Shown: positions 21,867 through 32,910, numbered from the stretch's first letter. The stretch is DNA of 39,701 nt from Carex sylvatica (GCA_964058845.1 CAXKVR010000420.1:1-39701), one strand, 5' to 3'. A program made the numbers and translations. The notes: a model not told the origin generated them from the sequence alone.

Positions 21867-23332
21867 GTCATGAATGTAATTGACATTAAGTTAAATAAAT
21901 ACACTTCTTGCCCGTATTGTAATCTACATGTATTTTTTTTTTAGATCCTCGCAGAAGCTGCAATCTACATGTAATACACGGAATAATAGAGAAATTTATT
22001 TTTCTTGTGTTATTTAATTAATTCTCTCCTCTTTTTTGATAATAGTTGTCTCCTAGTTAGCTACATAAGATGATCAAATTATCTACTATCATTTGGATCC
22101 CCGTTTGTGCTCTTTAGTTTTATTACATAAGACAGTTGTCTTGCACATAATTAACAAATTGACTTAACGTTAAGCATTTTCTTATCTTCCAGTTCACACA
22201 AATTATTGATTGTATTTATAGTAGCATCCCACTTATTTCTGCAATGATATTGAATGCATGAAAGGAATTAACTGTAGGAGAAACCTCTCAGTCTCTCGAT
22301 GTGCACAATGAGACCTATTTATAATGCACCAATTGAATGTTTTTCTTATCCCACAAAGACAATACCCTGGTTTTGTATATACGAATTACATCATATTCTT
22401 CTATAAGAATATGTACTACCATAATACGATTTCTATATTCTGTGTAATACCAAATACATACTTTTCATAGTATATGCGCCACACAGAGAGAGAGAGAGAG
22501 AGAGAGAGTAGAGAAGTACTAGATAAGAATAAAAAATATTCTTGAGAGAAACATTCTAAACAGAATGTATAGATTGTGGACAAATCCTAATTCGCATCTT
22601 GACAAAAGGAACCTAACTGGAGGAGACAAACCTCTCAGTCTCTTGATGTGTACAATGCGACCTATTCCAATCAATGCTTCTCAGATGTAGTTCCCATGCA
22701 TATCGTTTCCACATTCACCAAATCAGGTGACACCAAAGAAATCATCAATCGGGCTTATCCACTGCCCTTCACAGCAAGACAAGTCTGCGCATTTACAATT
22801 AAAATTAGTGCAAGTAAAATTTCAGCAAACACATTTCTTTTTGTACAAGTGATATGGAAAGTTATTCTATAAATAGCACAATCTCTTTTAAATGGAATGA
22901 AAAGTTGCAATCACCAGCCTAGGTCTGTGACTGGTACAAAAAAAAACTGCAAGGCCGTAAAAAAATTATACAGCTCTCTTGAGCCTAACGAAATAGGCCA
23001 AATATTTCTGTTTGGCTCATCCAGGTTATTCATAAGAAAAAGAACAAAATTAACCAAGCTTGGTATTTGATCTCAATATTGACCATAATTCATCCTAGGA
23101 CACAAACACGATCTCATTTAACTTGTCGAAAGACAAATCATCGAATACAGAGATAGAGTTCACACTAACAGCACTATAATAAGGCCCACAATCCATACAT
23201 TCTCTATCAACTGCAAGTATCAATAGCCTATCAACCAAATGCAGCTTTTTTTTTTCCTTTTTTTTTTGTAATAAACCAACTACTGTATTTTAAGGTAGAA
23301 TTGGTACAAGAAATTTTTTTTTTCTGGAAGCA
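21867..23332. other. 3' flank and spacer with a duplicated 65-bp block
   Basis: A block containing AACCTCTCAGTCTCTCGATG and TACAATG/CACAATG ... CGACCTATT occurs at about 22270-22335 and again at 22611-22670, about 345 bp apart. A (GA)n microsatellite sits at 22484-22508. The ORF at 22648-22872 has no recognised domain and overlaps the second copy. Nothing else is supported as a gene. Confidence 0.4.
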
Positions 23333-23341
23333 TGAATATGG
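23333..23341. other. Left 9-bp target-site duplication
   Basis: TGAATATGG immediately precedes the element starting CCGAGTTTTTT at 23342. It is repeated exactly at 25669-25677 on the other side. Nine base pairs is the classic target-site duplication length of Mutator-superfamily transposons. Confidence 0.92.
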
Positions 23342-23677
23342 CCGAGTTTTTTAAAAATACCCAAATTTATAAATAATTTATTAAAAATAACCAAAGTTTG
23401 AGAAAAATTTTAAAAATACCCAATCCGCGGAAAATATCTGCGGCCTGGGATTTTTATTCCGGCCCGTGAAAAAAATCCGCGGTCCGAGAATTTTATTAAT
23501 TTTTTTTTTTTTTTTTGGATTTTTTTATTCCTGTCCTTGGAAAATATCCACGGTCCGAGAATTTTTTTTTTTTTTTTTTTAGATTATGTTGTTTAGTTTG
23601 TTTGGATTTAAATTAGTTTGAATTGTTAAGTTGGAGGTTTGTATGAATTTTATTTGTTTGAATTGTTAAGTTATAAT

Positions 23678-24914
23678 GCTTCTGAGTCCAACTTTGCACC
23701 TCGGGTTAACATAGCAAAATATCTTCAAAAATCATGAAAATTGACTGACATGCAGTCTTCACATCGTAGAATAAGACTGCGAAATTTCATACAAAATCTC
23801 GAAACAGATCGCGAGATATCATCTCTCAAAAATTGCCCCAACGGCTGAAGGAGTGCTTCTGATCCCAACTTTGCACCTCTGGTTAACATAGCAAAACATC
23901 TTCAAAAATCATGAAAATTGACTGATATTCAGTCTTGACATCGTAGAACAAGACTGTGAAGTTTCATACAAAATCTCGAAACAGATCGCGAGATATCATC
24001 TCTCAAAAATTGCCCTAACGGCTGAAAGAGTGCTTCTGAGCCCAACTTTGCACCTCTGATTAACATAGCAAAACATCTTCAAAAATCATGAAAATTGACC
24101 GATATGCAGTCTTCACATCGTAGAATAATACTGTGAAATTTCATACAAAATCTCGAAACAGATCGTGAGATATCATCTCTCAAAAATTGCCCCAACGGCT
24201 GAAGGAGTGCTTCTGAGCCCAACTTTGCACCTCTGGTTAACATAGCAAAACATCTTCAAAAATCATGAAAATTGACCGATATGCAGTTTTGACATCGTAG
24301 AACAAGACTGTGAAGTTTCATACAAAATCTCAAAACAGATCGCGAGATATCATCTCTCAAAAATTTTCCTAACGGCTGAAAGAGTGCTTCTGAGCCCAAC
24401 TTTGCACCTCTGGTTAACATAGCAAAACATCTTCAAAAATAATGAAAATTGACCGACATGCAGTCTTCACATCGTAGAATAAGACTGTGAAATTTCATAC
24501 AAAATTTTAAAAAAGATCGTGAGATATCATCTCTCAAAAATTGTCCCAACGGCTGAAGGAGTGCTTCTGAGTCCAACTTTGCACCTTTGGTTAACATAGC
24601 AAAACATCTTCAAAAATCATGAAAATTGACCGATATGCAGTCTTGATATCGTAGAACAAGACTGTGAAGTTTCATACAAAATTTCAAAATAGATCGCGAG
24701 ATATCATCTCTCAAAAATTACCCTAACGGCTGAAAGAGTGCTTCTGAGCCCAACTTTGCACCTCTGGTTAACATAGCAAAACATCTTCAAAAATCATGAA
24801 AATTGACCGATATACAGTGTTGACATCGTAGAACAAGACTATGAAGTTTCATACAAAATCTCGAAACAGATCGCGAGATATAATCTCTCAAAAATTACTT
24901 CAACAGCTGAAGGA
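23678..24914 (+). repeat. 177-bp tandem repeat, seven units with alternating subtypes
   Basis: Starts at 23678, 23855, 24032, 24209, 24386, 24563 and 24740 give an exact 177-bp period. Units 1, 3 and 5 carry CTTCACATCGTAGAATAA and CCCAACGGCTGAAGG (subtype A). Units 2, 4 and 6 carry a TTGA(C/T)ATCGTAGAACAAGAC-type word and CCTAACGGCTGAAAG (subtype B). Unit 7 is B-like at first and ends A-like. The array is therefore a 354-bp dimer repeated, which indicates amplification as pairs. A further 2.3 units lie in inverted orientation in the right arm. Confidence 0.9.
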
Positions 24915-25345
24915 CAATTTTCATGATTTTTGAAGATGTTTTGCTATGTTAACCAGAGGTGCAAAGTTGGGCTCAGAAGTACTCCTTCAACTGTTGGGGC
25001 AATTTTTGAGAGATGATATCTCGCGATCTGTTTCGAGATTTTGTATGAAACTTCACAGTCTTGTTCTACGATGTCAAGACTGCATATCGGTCAATTTTCA
25101 TGATTTTTGAAGATGTTTTGCTATGTTAACCAGAGGTGCAAAGTTGGGCTCAGAAGCACTCCTTCAGCCGTTGGGGCAATTTTTGAGAGATGATATCTCG
25201 CGATCTGTTTCGAGATTTTGTATGAAATTTCACAGTCTTATTCTACGATGTGAAGACTGCATGTCGGTCAATTTTCATGATTTTTGAAGATATTTTGCTA
25301 TGTTAACCCGAGGTGCAAAGTTGGACTCAGAAGCATTATAACTTA
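24915..25345 (-). repeat. Inverted 2.3 units of the 177-bp repeat
   Basis: Read on the minus strand from 25345, this gives an A unit, a B unit and about 0.4 of a third. It mirrors the first 2.3 units of the left arm. The switch in orientation happens abruptly at about 24914/24915, within an A-type unit end (GCTGAAGGA). Confidence 0.88.
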
Positions 25346-25668
25346 ACAATTCAAACAAATAAAATTCATACAAACCTCCAACTTAACAATTCAAACTAAT
25401 TTAAATCCAAACAAACTGAACAACATAATCTAAAAAAAAAAAAAAAAAATTCTCGGACCGTGGATATTTTCCACGGACCGGAATAAAAAAATCCAAAAAA
25501 AAAAAAAAAATTAATAAAATTCTCGGACCGCGGATTTTTTTCACGGGCCAGAATAAAAATCCCGGGCCGCAGATATTTTCCGCGGATTGGGTATTTTTAA
25601 AATTTTTCTCAAACTTTAGTTATTTTTAATAAATTATTTATAAATTTGAGTATTTTTAAAAAACTCGG

Positions 25669-25677
25669 TGAATATGG
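25669..25677. other. Right 9-bp target-site duplication
   Basis: TGAATATGG directly follows the right end AAAAAACTCGG of the element. It is identical to 23333-23341. Confidence 0.92.
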
Positions 25678-26450
25678 TGGCTGCACAGCTGACCTTTTCC
25701 TCAGATATTTTCTGACAGAAATCAAGTACTTGTTGATCCTTATAAAGTTTTCTTTTATACTTTTTTTGCTTTATTTTTTTTTCTTTTTAATTTTGTAAAA
25801 CTCTTATCTATTAAAAAATATTTTGTTGACAGGTAGATCACCCTTAAAAAAAAATGAAAACATTCACAAAGGTGTCAGTTTTTCCAAATTGCACAACTCT
25901 TGAAAGCAACTTTTAAGACCGAATGGTCAGACAAATCAACAAACGTAATAAAGAAATGAGAATAAGACAATCAATTATTCAAATAGGGTGACATAGACAT
26001 AGTCACATAACTTGTACAAGGAAACTACCAATAATTATCTCAAGAAGAAAGAAAAAAAAATCTCCAAGTATCCATATGGTTACCAAGTGAATGTCAAATC
26101 ATAAATCAATTGAACAATTAATGGTTAAATGGGGGGCTGTTGTGTAACCAAGCATTTCGTTTTGAAAATTCCAAGAATTTAATTTCGCCTGAAACTGATT
26201 AGTCCAAACTTGCTGTAATTTAAAAAGATTCGGTAATCAATTCAAGTGAAATAAAAGGAGAAGAACAACCTGGGTGCTGATCCTCTCGTATGGAGCGTAC
26301 AACGCGGCAATGAATTTCAACAAAAGCAACCTGATTGGATGACTGTCCGAGTGGGTCCCACCTTTTCAATAAGCGGCCTTGCTTGGATTGACGGACTATT
26401 CAAATTAATAATTCAAGCAGCAAGACTTCATGAGCGAGATGAGAGAACTA
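25678..26450. other. Spacer
   Basis: AT-rich sequence with T- and A-tracts. The ORF at 26339-26572 runs into the adjacent MITE and has no recognised domain, so it is not called a gene. Nothing else is seen. Confidence 0.35.
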
Positions 26451-26460
26451 GAGGTAGTGG

Positions 26461-26635
26461 GGAATGCTATCAGTTTTTTCGTGCAGAATCTAGTCCGTTC
26501 GTTTTGATCGGACGGATCAGATCAGATCTCAAAAGAACAACCTTCTGTTATGGTCCGTCCGATCGAAAATGAACGGACCAGATAAAAAGATCTGCACGGC
26601 TCCGCACGTAAAAACTCCGCAGAAGATAATCTCCC
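26461..26635. mobile_element. Foldback MITE, family III, copy 1
   Basis: Direct repeats GAGGTAGTGG at 26451-26460 and 26636-26645 bracket a 175-bp insert, giving a 10-bp (or 9-bp, depending on the boundary base) target duplication. Inside, CTAGTCCGTTCGTTTTGATC and its inverse GTCCGATCGAAAATGAACGG form a strong hairpin. The start GGAATGCTATC and end ATCTCCC are like those of the next element. The target-duplication length suggests a Mutator-type MITE. Confidence 0.7.
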
Positions 26636-26665
26636 GAGGTAGTGGAGCGATGAGAGTAGATAGAG

Positions 26666-26820
26666 GGAACACTATCGTCTGCGGAGATATGCGGAGCTTT
26701 TAATCTGGTCCGTTCGCTTTGATCGGACGGACCAGATCAGATTTCAAAATTTGGGCCTCTCTGATCTAGTCCGTCCGATCAAAACGAACGGACCAGATTA
26801 AAAGCTCCACATACTCTCCC
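26666..26820. mobile_element. Foldback MITE, family III, copy 2
   Basis: GTAGATAGAG at 26656-26665 and 26821-26830 flanks a 155-bp insert. The arms GCGGAGCTTTTAATCTGGTC and GACCAGATTAAAAGCTCCAC type are nearly complementary over about 50 bp, leaving a short loop. It starts GGAACACTATC and ends CTCTCCC, matching copy 1. Its separate target duplication shows an independent insertion only 20-30 bp from copy 1. Confidence 0.75.
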
Positions 26821-26836
26821 GTAGATAGAGGAATTC

Positions 26837-27004
26837 GTATCCTCTGAGATATCTCAAACTTTGCGTGTCCTTTTGAAAAATCCCAACGGTTTAAATATGT
26901 ACTGCACGAATCTCAAAGCAAACATAATACTGACCCTTACGTCACCCCCGAATAGGCACCGGACACGTCGGTCACGCAAAAGTTGAGATATCTCAGAGGA
27001 TACG
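26837..27004. mobile_element. Small MITE with 31-bp inverted ends (family IV)
   Basis: GTATCCTCTGAGATATCTCA at the left and TGAGATATCTCAGAGGATAC at the right are exact inverses, and the inverted match continues to about 31 bp with slight differences. The inside contains GGACACGTCGGTCACG. Similar end sequences occur at 14237 and, more weakly, at 36541. No target-site duplication was identified. Confidence 0.7.
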
Positions 27005-29984
27005 CACTCAGGTTAAAGGTGCTAAGACGGCTCGTGTACAGAGTATTCCGAATTTTGATCGGATCCGTAATCGATCCCGTCCGTATCCGTATCCGGCGCG
27101 AACCGGTAAAGGGTTACGGTGGTGCTATAAAATATAAAGCATTTCCCTTAGCCCATTCGGATAATCGCAGCGGATAATACTAATATTAATTTATATTTTA
27201 CTTCTAATAAATAAATATGAATACGGATGATAAACTAATTTCAAAATTTAAATTAAATTCGTGTGAAATAAATATAAATACTAATACCAGATAATTTATA
27301 AATATAGATATATAATAAATAGTTATTAGATGATTAAGTTATATTAACTTTAAAAGACAAATTAAAAAAAAAGAAAAAAGAATAAAACGGAGATATCCAT
27401 AATAATAAAAATAGAGAAACAAAGAAACACATGTTAGAAATAAAAATGGTAACAAAAAAAAACCAGAATCATATAACTCAACATAGTAGTTTCACAAATA
27501 AAACGAAAATAAACTTGAAACATTATAACATCTGGGTATTATTTCCACATATCTAATAAAATTATAACTACCAAACTAAAAAACAAAAACAAAAACAAAC
27601 AAGCCATAACAATATATTTCAATTAGCGTAAACAATGAATGTATAGGTGCCACCCTCATAGATTAAAATTTCACACTACAGAGACAGTTCATAATTTTTT
27701 CTCCCAACAAGGAAGAAAGCATTGCCCCTTAAGTTCAACTCAGTCATTCAATTCAATATTGCACTACACCAAACATTCAGCTAAATATTTGTTTCTTATT
27801 TTCCTTTTCTCTAAGGGGAAAAACTTTAAGAATCACACTGTGGGTGAATTTTGTGTCTCTTATCGATGAAGTTTCAGGCATTAAATGGTATTTGACTTAT
27901 GAATATTCAGACTATAACAGTTTTGATGAACAGTTACTCACTTTTGACAGTTATATGATTTCTGAAGATGATTTAGAATTGAGTCAATTACGTTTATTAG
28001 AAGTTGGACTTATGAGTATTCAGACAATACATCGACATCGGTCAGCAGTGTTCATGTCACAATCCATGGCAACACAACACAAACTGTTACCCCTCTTTGA
28101 AATGTTCACCTTATCGAACTTTGAAATGTTCACCATCCAACTACCTACCTGTATAAATATTATGTATATTGTTAACTTCCCCTGTAAGTGTACCCACCAA
28201 TTTTTGTAGCAGTATTTTGTAATCTTTTGTAAACTGAACTCCTGTACAGTGAGATATTAATATAACTTACTTGCTCTAGCATTGTCCTCACAACATACTA
28301 AATTCCAATAGTTACAACACATATATCTCAATACTATTTACAATTTGTAATTTGCAATTAACAATTACTGTTGTTATACATCCAACAGTTCATAGTTTTC
28401 ACTCAATTTCATATTTCACATTTTACATTCTTAACACTTACTCCACTCTACATTGAAGACAGCAGTGACCTAGGATTTGTGTGACTTGTTGCATTATATC
28501 ACAACTAATGTGAGACTAAAATCAATGTTACCAGTTACTTTCTTTGACTAACTCTCTTGACCTACTAATTTGGAGATTTAATAACATGGCCAAATTTTCA
28601 GTTATGTCATTATCTAATTGACACTGCCTTCTCTTACCTTTCCTCATCAGTTTAACTTATTTTGCCTGAAATGTTACTCCATTTTCTATTGTACAATTTA
28701 TACATACTATGTTAGAAAAGAAAAATGAAGATGACAATTTATTTTCCATATATCATGAAGTCCAAAGAGCACACACCTAATGCCGTGACTAACAACACAC
28801 TTATGTTTAGTATATGCAAGAATGGAAAAATTAGGTTGGCGATGAAGTTGCTGCATTATATCATGACTAATGTCGGACTCAAAATAAGTTACAAGTAGCT
28901 ATGAAGTGAAATTTTTTGATTGATTTCTCTGAAATTTCAATTTAAAGATTCATAAATCTGGTAGGATTTGAAAATATAGGAGAAGGAAATCGATTTACTG
29001 GCTCTTAAAGTCATCAATCTTTCCCTGTCTTCCACCAGCCAGGAGGCTATATGGCATATATAACTCTTTCAGGTTCATATCTTATATTATTTTTTAAATT
29101 ATAGCAAGTTTTACTATTTATTTAGTTGCAAATGCTTCACTATTTTCAGATATTTCCTACATATATCTTAATAAATAGTTATTAGAAAAAAAGGATCGGT
29201 CTGAAAGTACATATTAATACAGGGATCACGTTAAACAGTTTGGCTTGACCATTAATGAATACAAAAATGTTGATCCGTATTAAAGACCAATACATGCTAT
29301 GCATAGTATAATAGACTCACTCATTTGAAAAATCATTTTGTTATAGTTTACTATTTTCTTTAGAAAATGTGAACTAATTTGAGAACTAAAATGATTTGCT
29401 GATAAAAAGTCACTTCTAGATAAATACAAAAAATATTATAATTCTCTTATTTAAAAATAAAAATAAAAATAAAAATTTGCTCTGACAAAAATCAGACAAA
29501 ATGATTTCTTATTGAATCAGAATCAATAACTCAGATTCAAATTATTATTTTTCAATAACACAAATAAATGTTTTAATTTTTTTTACAGCCGCAAAAAGCT
29601 AAGTCTTAAAAATATTAATCCGAGTTATTTGTTGCATTCTTTCTAATAAAATATATTATATAGTATTTCATCTATTTTTAAAAAAATATATAAAATATTT
29701 CTAATATTTTAATAAATAAAACTCGTAACATATTCTATTTTAATTAAAAGAATAAAACTCAAATCTGGAGAATAATTTTTCAGAAATACAAATCTTTATT
29801 CTCCGGACCGCATTAATCGAGGCGTCCATAAATTCGGAGAATAATTTTTCGGAGAAAAGGTTTGGATCCAGATAATTATTTTTCGAATTCGGCATATTTT
29901 GAATTTTCTCGAATTTGAACGTTGAATGTTAAATTTTATATATTTTTTAAATATTAATAAAAATTTCGGCCGAGAAGCCGCTCA
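27005..29984. other. Spacer with short ORFs and a 37-bp direct repeat
   Basis: 27010-27180 is GC-richer, with GTCCGTATCCGTATCCGG words typical of old transposon ends. The ORF at 27844-28209 (121 aa, including [17 protein letters not shown]) has no family that I recognise. GCATTATATCACAACTAATG and its variant recur at about 28486-28522 and 28848-28884. The rest is AT-rich. No gene is supported. Confidence 0.35.
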
Positions 29985-31295
29985 TCTGTATTGTACTGTA
30001 TTGATATTTTTACTGTTATTATTATCAATAGTATTTTTAAAATGAGTATTGTTAAAATGCATTATTGGTTTTGTGCTTCAACTATACTCTACGTCTATAT
30101 CTCCGTTTAGAAAATTCAAACAGTCGATTTGAACCGCTCAACATGATCTCCATATTAAAATGTGCTTAGAGACCAAATTTTATATTTTTTGAAATTTTTT
30201 CACTATTTTTTTAGATAGGTACAAAATAACTGTTTTTGAATGGTCCAGATGCAATGATTTTGTACCTATCTAAAAATTCAAAAAAAATTCAAAAAAATAT
30301 AAAATTTGGTCTCTAAACACATTTTAATATGAAGATCATGTTGAGCGGTTCGAATCGACTGTTTGAACTTTGTAAACGAAGATATAGACGTGAAGTATGG
30401 TTGGAGCACAGAATCAATGGTGCATTTTAACCCTACTCTAAAGATTCAGTTAAAAAATTATAATCTATTTTGATAGTATAAAGATCCATTTCATTTGAAT
30501 AACTTTTCAACTGACTCAGAGAAAAAAATATAATCAAATAAATGATTTAAAATTAAATAAAATTATTAGCAACTAGATTTTGAAGCGGTTCTGATCAAAT
30601 TAAATAATATATGTACTTCCTAATTAGTCTAAAAGAATTGTAATTTTAATTGAACAACTTGAAATATTATTAATTGAAAATAATTTATTATAATAAATTT
30701 AATTAAATAATAATAATGATTTAATTAATTTAGTTAAATAATAATGATAAAGACAATGCTTGAACAATTCCTCAGATAAAGCAGGCGCATGCAAATCTGA
30801 GCTGAAGAACAATTTGAGTGCTTTTATTGGATTGAGCTAATCATAATCAACGCATATAAAAACCATCATCATTATATTCATTTCGGCTATAAAATGTTAT
30901 TAAAATAAATAATTCTCAAATTCTAATTGTTCAGGGGAGTAAAAGGTTAAATAATCTTAATACGTATGATCTCATCTATTTTGGGTCGAATATTTGAGTT
31001 AAAGCGTCTACTAAAACCTTTTCAAAATAATTGGACTTATTTAATTTGAGGTCCGGTTATTTTGCAGATTTATTTTATTTTATTTTTAATTTCTCGGTTG
31101 CTGTTCTGGGCCTTCTTCGTTGGGTTTGATTGTGCCGTGTCACCGTGTGGTTGTTTTCCTCTAATATTATTTTCGTCTCATTTTATTTTTATTTAGTTGA
31201 TGGTTACAAAACTTGCACGTTTTATGTCGAGAGTATAGGGTATTCATTCCCAATCGTTTCATCAAAATAACTGTTTTGTTTTTATTCATTGACAT
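29985..31295 (+). repeat. Segmental duplication, copy B: RPL26 upstream region without the gene
   Basis: The order of landmarks follows 10994-11262 and 13165-13545. TATTGATATTTTTACTGTTA is near 30001, AAGATTCAGTTAAAAAA at 30441, GCAGGCGCATGCAAATCTGA near 30781, CTACTAAAACCTTTTCAAAA near 31008, CTGTTCTGGGCCTT at 31101-31114, and GGGTATTCATTCC and CAATCGTTTCAT before 31265. Homology stops near 31290, just before where the RPL26 leader would begin. The TATA box is lost (ATAAAATAAC became CAAAATAAC). Of the three site II motifs only TGGGCC at 31107 survives. No RPL26 coding sequence follows. Confidence 0.8.
30041..30441. mobile_element. Palindromic MITE inside duplication copy B (family II)
   Basis: The ends GAGTATTGTTAAAATGCA and TGCATTTTAACCCTACTC are imperfect inverses. 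The palindrome continues inward (AACAGTCGATTTGAACCGCT with AGCGGTTCGAATCGACTGTT; TAGATAGGTACAAAAT with ATTTTGTACCTATCTA). TAA flanks both sides (30038-30040, 30439-30441), consistent with a 3-bp target duplication. Copy A of the duplicated segment lacks it, so it arrived after the duplication. Confidence 0.75.
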
Positions 31296-31560
31296 GGAAC
31301 TCTTTGCTTTATAAAGAGAAGTTGTACATCATCCATGTATTTGCTGCTGGGAAGTGTATGTTGTTATATTATATTATTATTATTATTATTATATATGTAC
31401 ATGCTTGAACACCGATTTTTTCTCTCCTCTGAATATTCGCCTGCACCTTTCCCTCCATAGGACGAAACAAATTGTGATCGCCGTACTGACTTGTGGAATT
31501 TTTTTTTTTTTTTGAGTTGAGACTTGTGGAATTTGGAGAGAGTAATTGCAATGCGTGAGA
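31296..31560. other. Spacer with (ATT)n and T-tract
   Basis: This contains an ATT-rich microsatellite around 31370-31391 and a T-run at 31500-31514. No gene was seen. Confidence 0.35.
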
Positions 31561-31564
31561 CTAG

Positions 31565-31960
31565 AGTGGGAAAAATAACACGCTGGAGTTGGTTCCGTCA
31601 TGAAATGGCACGGCTTCGTCACGACACGGCACGGCACGAAAATTACCTTCAGTACGGCATGGCATGGAAATTACCTTTGGTACGGCACAACATGGAACGG
31701 AACACGGCACAGTACAGAACGGGAGAAGTAGGAGACTAGGAGCACTGATTTGGTCACGGCACGACTTGATCACGGCACGCGAGTCACGGCACGACTTGGT
31801 CACGGCACGCGAGTCACGGCGTGACTCACTTGCCGTGACCATTCGCGTGCTGTGACCACCCCTCATAATTTTGGTCACGGCACGGTACGGCACGTGACCA
31901 AAGTCACAGTATGTTAGTCACAGCACAGCACAGCACGGCACGACACGTTTTTTCCACACT
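31565..31960. repeat. CACGGCACG-type simple repeat array
   Basis: The words GGCACGG, GTCACGGCACG and CACGCGAGTCACGGCACGAC recur many times in both orientations, giving a GC-rich island in AT-rich DNA. Near 31790-31860 the strand sense changes (CACGGCGTGACTCACTTGCCGTGACC), so the island is partly palindromic. The overlapping Arg/Ser/His-rich ORFs on both strands are by-products of the repeat. Confidence 0.65.
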
Positions 31961-32139
31961 ACGTGAGACCCCTGCTTGCTATATATTCTCACGAGTATGC
32001 ACATTCACTGAACAAATGTGTAACCGATTCTTCTGCCTCTCTGCAGAGGTGACACGTGTTGGGCAGTTTGCCATCTTCTTTTGCTGAGGTTGTCGTCAAC
32101 TGTCAAAATATATCCTCACTAGTGGAAAAATAGGAATCA

Positions 32140-32910
32140 AGATCGGCCTATCTGAACTGGCTATATGAAACAACCGATACTAGTATCTATCTGGATCGGT
32201 TCTCTGAACAAAATCAATCCTAATAGTTAATCAGATCGGGTTTTTTAAACAACTGTCCATTATTAGGATCGGTTGTTTATAAAAATCGATCCTGATACTA
32301 TCATGATTAGTTTCTCTAAACAACTGATTTAGAGAAACTAATCCTGATAGTTTTCAGGATCAGTTGTTTAGAGCAACTGATCCTGATACTATCAGGATCG
32401 GTTGTTAATAAAAAAAAATCAATCCTAATATATATATATTTTTTAAGTTGGTTCTGCAAAAAAAAAAAGTATTAAGATCGGTTTTTTATTAACAACCGAT
32501 CCTAATACTTTTTTTTTTAAAGATTAGGAAAGTGGACAACGTGCTGGCCCCACCATGTAGAATTCTGATTTAATTATGGGAATAGATATGTTGAGATTAG
32601 TCGGGATGGCTCTAAAAGAAACTCGATCTGTGCATATATATATATATAATATATGATTGACTTAGCTTTTTATTGATTTATAATTTAATTTTTCTGAGGT
32701 CTACACCGAATAAAGACTATCATATATTTGATAGGACCACAAGTGCAATCCATCGTTTCGTTACTTGTTCTAACGCAGTAAAAAGGAGAACATAATAATT
32801 TGAAATGGTAAATGTACATGCTTACCTTTATTTTACTTTTAAGCAAAACTTGGTAATTCAAAAAAAAAAAAAATTTAGGATCGGTTGTTTCAAACATCCG
32901 ATCCTAATAG
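32140..32910. repeat. Left subterminal array of GATCGGTTGTTT palindromes
   Basis: Diverged copies of GGATCGGTTGTTT / AAACAACCGATCC lie throughout 32140-32505, with another near 32878-32905. Some adjacent copies pair to form short hairpins, for example GATCGGTTTTTTATTAACAA-CCGATC near 32475-32505. These copies are more diverged than those at the right end. Confidence 0.75.

Larger units (their letters stand above)
23342..25668. mobile_element. Palindromic Mutator-like (MULE) foldback element, 2327 bp
   Basis: The ends are CCGAGTTTTTTAAAAATAC and its inverse. The inverted arms run about 755 bp (23342-24097 and 24915-25668) and are nearly identical over the parts compared, with many of the differences seen being C/T changes as expected from deamination of methylated cytosine. 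Between and inside the arms is a 177-bp tandem repeat. The element is flanked by the perfect 9-bp duplication TGAATATGG, so the boundaries are exact and the insertion is recent. No transposase is encoded; it must be mobilised in trans. The terminal 100-200 bp, with AATCCGCGGAAAATATCTGC hairpins, resemble the end of the degraded MULE at 38350, which may be a relative of its autonomous partner. Confidence 0.92.

Noticed and set aside
20448..21904. Other ORFs within the receptor kinase gene
   Set aside because: They overlap the intact 816-aa frame in other frames and carry no domains.
23678..25345. CRISPR array
   Set aside because: The whole 177-bp unit is repeated with no unique spacers, the genome is eukaryotic, and the array lies within a transposon.
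27844..28209. 121-aa ORF as a gene or retrotransposon piece
   Set aside because: No motif recognised and no promoter or splice context seen; kept only as a note in the spacer entry.
28486..28884. Direct repeat as a pair of long terminal repeats
   Set aside because: Only about 37 bp is shared, with no TG...CA ends, primer-binding site or polypurine tract visible.
31389..31893. Arg/Ser/His-rich ORFs on both strands
   Set aside because: They are products of the CACGGCACG simple repeat.
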